Part shown: piece after piece, positions 5,835-7,275 of the stretch
Numbering within the stretch: the stretch's first letter is position 1
Layout of the letters: every line of letters starts with the position of its first letter
Origin: Candidatus Pelagibacter sp.
Lineage (GTDB): Bacteria > Pseudomonadota > Alphaproteobacteria > Pelagibacterales > Pelagibacteraceae
DNA: 7,275 bases
Direction of reading: 5' to 3'
NCBI GenBank assembly: GCA_029941985.1
Contig: JAPYTV010000044.1
Span: 1-7,275 of the forward strand
Made by a program: the position numbers and the translations under genes
Notes under the pieces: model-generated
The model's input: only the letters and a program-made list of their open reading frames with translations
Told to the model about the DNA's origin: nothing
Database searches by the model: none

Positions 5835-6647
5835 ATGGTTGAATTAAATAAAAAATATCAAATTGGGGTAAGAAGATTTGGTTTTGTAAATTGGATTGGT
5901 TTTAAAAGCTTATGGCTTAAAGAATGCAATAGATTTATGGTAGTTTGGCAACAAACGCTTCTATCTCCACTTGTATCAAGTTTATTATTTTTATCAGTTC
6001 TGTCTTTAGCTTTAGGTAACAATAGAGGGGATGTTCTAGGTTACTCTTTTATAAGCTTTTTAGCACCAGGGTTAATTGCAATGAGTATACTAACTCAATC
6101 GTTTAGTCATACGGTGTCTTCTTTGATGATTGGTAAAATCCAGGGAAATATTGTTGATATGCTTTATGCACCATTGTCTGCATTAGAGGTTTCAATGGCA
6201 ATAATATTGGCAGCCATGACTAGAAGTTTTTTAATTGCAATAATTTCAATTGCTGTATTTTCTTTAATAGTAGAAATTCCAATAAATAATATTTTTTATA
6301 TTTTTATTTTTGGATTTTTAGGTTCTTTTATTTTAGGGAGCTTAGGTTTTATTACTGGTCTTTGGGCAGAGAAGTTTGATCATACCGCTACGGTAACTAA
6401 TTTTATTATTACACCATTAAGCTTTTTATCTGGCGTATTTTATTCTATAGACAAGTTACCAGAGTTTTTTCAAACCATAAGTCATATTAATCCATTTTTT
6501 TATATGATTGATGGATTTAGATATGGTTTTATTGGTGTTTCAGATGGATCGATAAGCTTTGGAATAATATACTTAACAATATTAAGTTTTATAATGTGGT
6601 TCATATCTTTTTATCTTTATAAAAAAGGTTATAAAATTAAATCGTAA
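5835..6647 (+). CDS. ABC-2 type transporter permease (YadH/NodJ-like)
   Basis: This 270-residue integral inner-membrane protein is the membrane subunit of an ABC-2 type exporter. After an amphipathic N-terminus (about 1-38) I count six hydrophobic spans, at about 42-60, 70-90, 119-145, 152-177, 187-205 and 243-263. Family landmarks are FLAPGLIAMSIL at 75-86, the cytoplasmic segment MIGKIQGNIVDMLYAPLS (about 98-115), which is expected to couple to the ATPase, and FIITPLSFLSGVFY at 190-203 before the last extracellular loop. The matching ATPase (YadG-like) is not adjacent: gcrA lies upstream and argD begins only 3 bases downstream. The substrate is unknown; relatives export polysaccharide, lipid or drugs. 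Co-transcription with argD is likely from the spacing. The start may be nearly leaderless. Confidence 0.88.
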   Translation: MVELNKKYQIGVRRFGFVNWIGFKSLWLKECNRFMVVWQQTLLSPLVSSLLFLSVLSLALGNNRGDVLGYSFISFLAPGLIAMSILTQSFSHTVSSLMIGKIQGNIVDMLYAPLSALEVSMAIILAAMTRSFLIAIISIAVFSLIVEIPINNIFYIFIFGFLGSFILGSLGFITGLWAEKFDHTATVTNFIITPLSFLSGVFYSIDKLPEFFQTISHINPFFYMIDGFRYGFIGVSDGSISFGIIYLTILSFIMWFISFYLYKKGYKIKS

Positions 6648-6650
6648 ACT

Positions 6651-7275
6651 ATGAGCGCTTTAGCAAAAAATTATAATAGAAGAAAAATTGCATTTAAAAA
6701 AGGGAAAGGTAGTTTTCTTTATTCAACGAATGGAAAAAAATATTTAGATTTTGTTCAAGGTATTGCGGTTAATTCTCTTGGACACTCTAATCCATATTTA
6801 ATTAAGGCACTAAATAAACAATCTAAAAAAGTGTGGCATGTGTCAAATGTATTTCAAATACCAGAAGGTGAAAAGTTAGCTAAAAGATTAACGCAAAAAA
6901 CATTTGCGGATTATGTGATGTTTCAAAATAGCGGTTCAGAAGCAACAGAAGCAGCAATAAAAGTAGCTAGAAAATATTTTTATTCTATAGGTCAACCAAA
7001 AAAAAATAGAATTCTTTGTGTTAAAAATTCTTTCCATGGAAGAACTATAGCTGCAATTTTTGCAAGTGGATCAAAAGGAAAAATGACTAAAGGATTTGGT
7101 CCAAAAGTAGATGGGTTTGATCATTTTGAATTTGGTGATCATAAGTCATTAAAGAAAGCCATAACAAAAAAAACAGCCGCAATTATGGTTGAAACTATTA
7201 TGGGAGAAGGTGGAATAAAGGTTATTCCTGATTGGTGTTTAAGAGATTTAAGAAAAATTTGTAATCAAAAAAAAA
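6651..7275 (+). CDS. argD: Acetylornithine aminotransferase, C-terminus cut by window edge
   Basis: This is a class III PLP-dependent aminotransferase that converts N-acetylglutamate semialdehyde to N-acetylornithine in arginine synthesis. Many such enzymes also act as succinyl-diaminopimelate aminotransferase in lysine synthesis. The ATG lies 3 bases after the permease stop, and the frame is open for 208 codons to the edge. Visible family motifs are YLDFVQGIAVNSLGH at 31-45, NSGSEATEAAIK at 93-104 (phosphate-binding loop), NSFHGRT at 126-132 (the cofactor-stacking region) and VETIMGEGG at 180-188. The PLP-binding lysine, expected near residue 250, is beyond the window, so activity cannot be confirmed from what is visible. 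Proximity to gcrA is a familiar alphaproteobacterial arrangement, in which argF often follows. A GABA or ornithine aminotransferase is less likely given the context and N-terminal sequence. Confidence 0.94.
   Translation, partial: MSALAKNYNRRKIAFKKGKGSFLYSTNGKKYLDFVQGIAVNSLGHSNPYLIKALNKQSKKVWHVSNVFQIPEGEKLAKRLTQKTFADYVMFQNSGSEATEAAIKVARKYFYSIGQPKKNRILCVKNSFHGRTIAAIFASGSKGKMTKGFGPKVDGFDHFEFGDHKSLKKAITKKTAAIMVETIMGEGGIKVIPDWCLRDLRKICNQKK

Noticed and set aside
5825..5842. A tiny ORF starting at the ATG at 5825, out of frame with the permease.
   Set aside because: It encodes only five residues before a TGA and has no supporting signal. It is explained by the AT-rich ATATATGATCAC motif.
1..7275. 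A novel defence, mobile, CRISPR or secondary-metabolite system.
   Set aside because: Every substantial coding region belongs to a recognised housekeeping or envelope family. There are no regular repeat-spacer units, transposase or integrase genes, or long unexplained ORFs.

Overview
This is a strongly AT-rich, gene-dense chromosomal segment (roughly a quarter G+C by eye). It looks like a streamlined alphaproteobacterium of the SAR11/Pelagibacterales type. The assignment is inferred from three things: a clear GcrA cell-cycle regulator, a family essentially confined to Alphaproteobacteria; gcrA lying close to argD, an order familiar from that class; and Lys/Asn/Ile-rich proteins with almost no intergenic space. 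I found no tRNA, rRNA, CRISPR array, insertion sequence or phage gene.

Left block, minus strand (1-4098, read right to left): rnd, kdsD/kpsF, lptC, lptB, aroA, with aroA running off the left edge. The genes are packed tightly: stop directly followed by start, stop directly followed by start, a 1-base overlap, then a 17-base gap. This fits a single transcription unit. It combines a short RNase D, the arabinose-5-phosphate isomerase that starts Kdo synthesis, two parts of the LPS export machine, and the shikimate enzyme EPSP synthase. The lptA gene that commonly sits between lptC and lptB is absent, and there is no room for it.

Middle: only 16 bases separate the rnd start from a divergent plus-strand gene (4115-5080) for an NDUFA9-like, NAD(P)-binding atypical short-chain dehydrogenase. 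That gene converges on gcrA (5207-5707, minus) across a 126-base gene-free stretch with no convincing terminator.

Right block, plus strand: a 127-base divergent regulatory region, then an ABC-2 type permease (5835-6647). After only 3 bases comes argD (6651 onward), which is cut by the right edge before its PLP-binding lysine.

The genes serve envelope biogenesis (kdsD, lptB, lptC, perhaps the permease), amino-acid synthesis (aroA, argD), RNA processing (rnd), cell-cycle transcription (gcrA) and possibly respiratory complex I assembly. I do not see a new defence, mobile or biosynthetic system. The points most worth checking are the missing lptA, the lack of a Shine-Dalgarno sequence at all eight starts, the very compact rnd/NDUFA9 divergent promoter, and long homopolymer runs inside essential genes.
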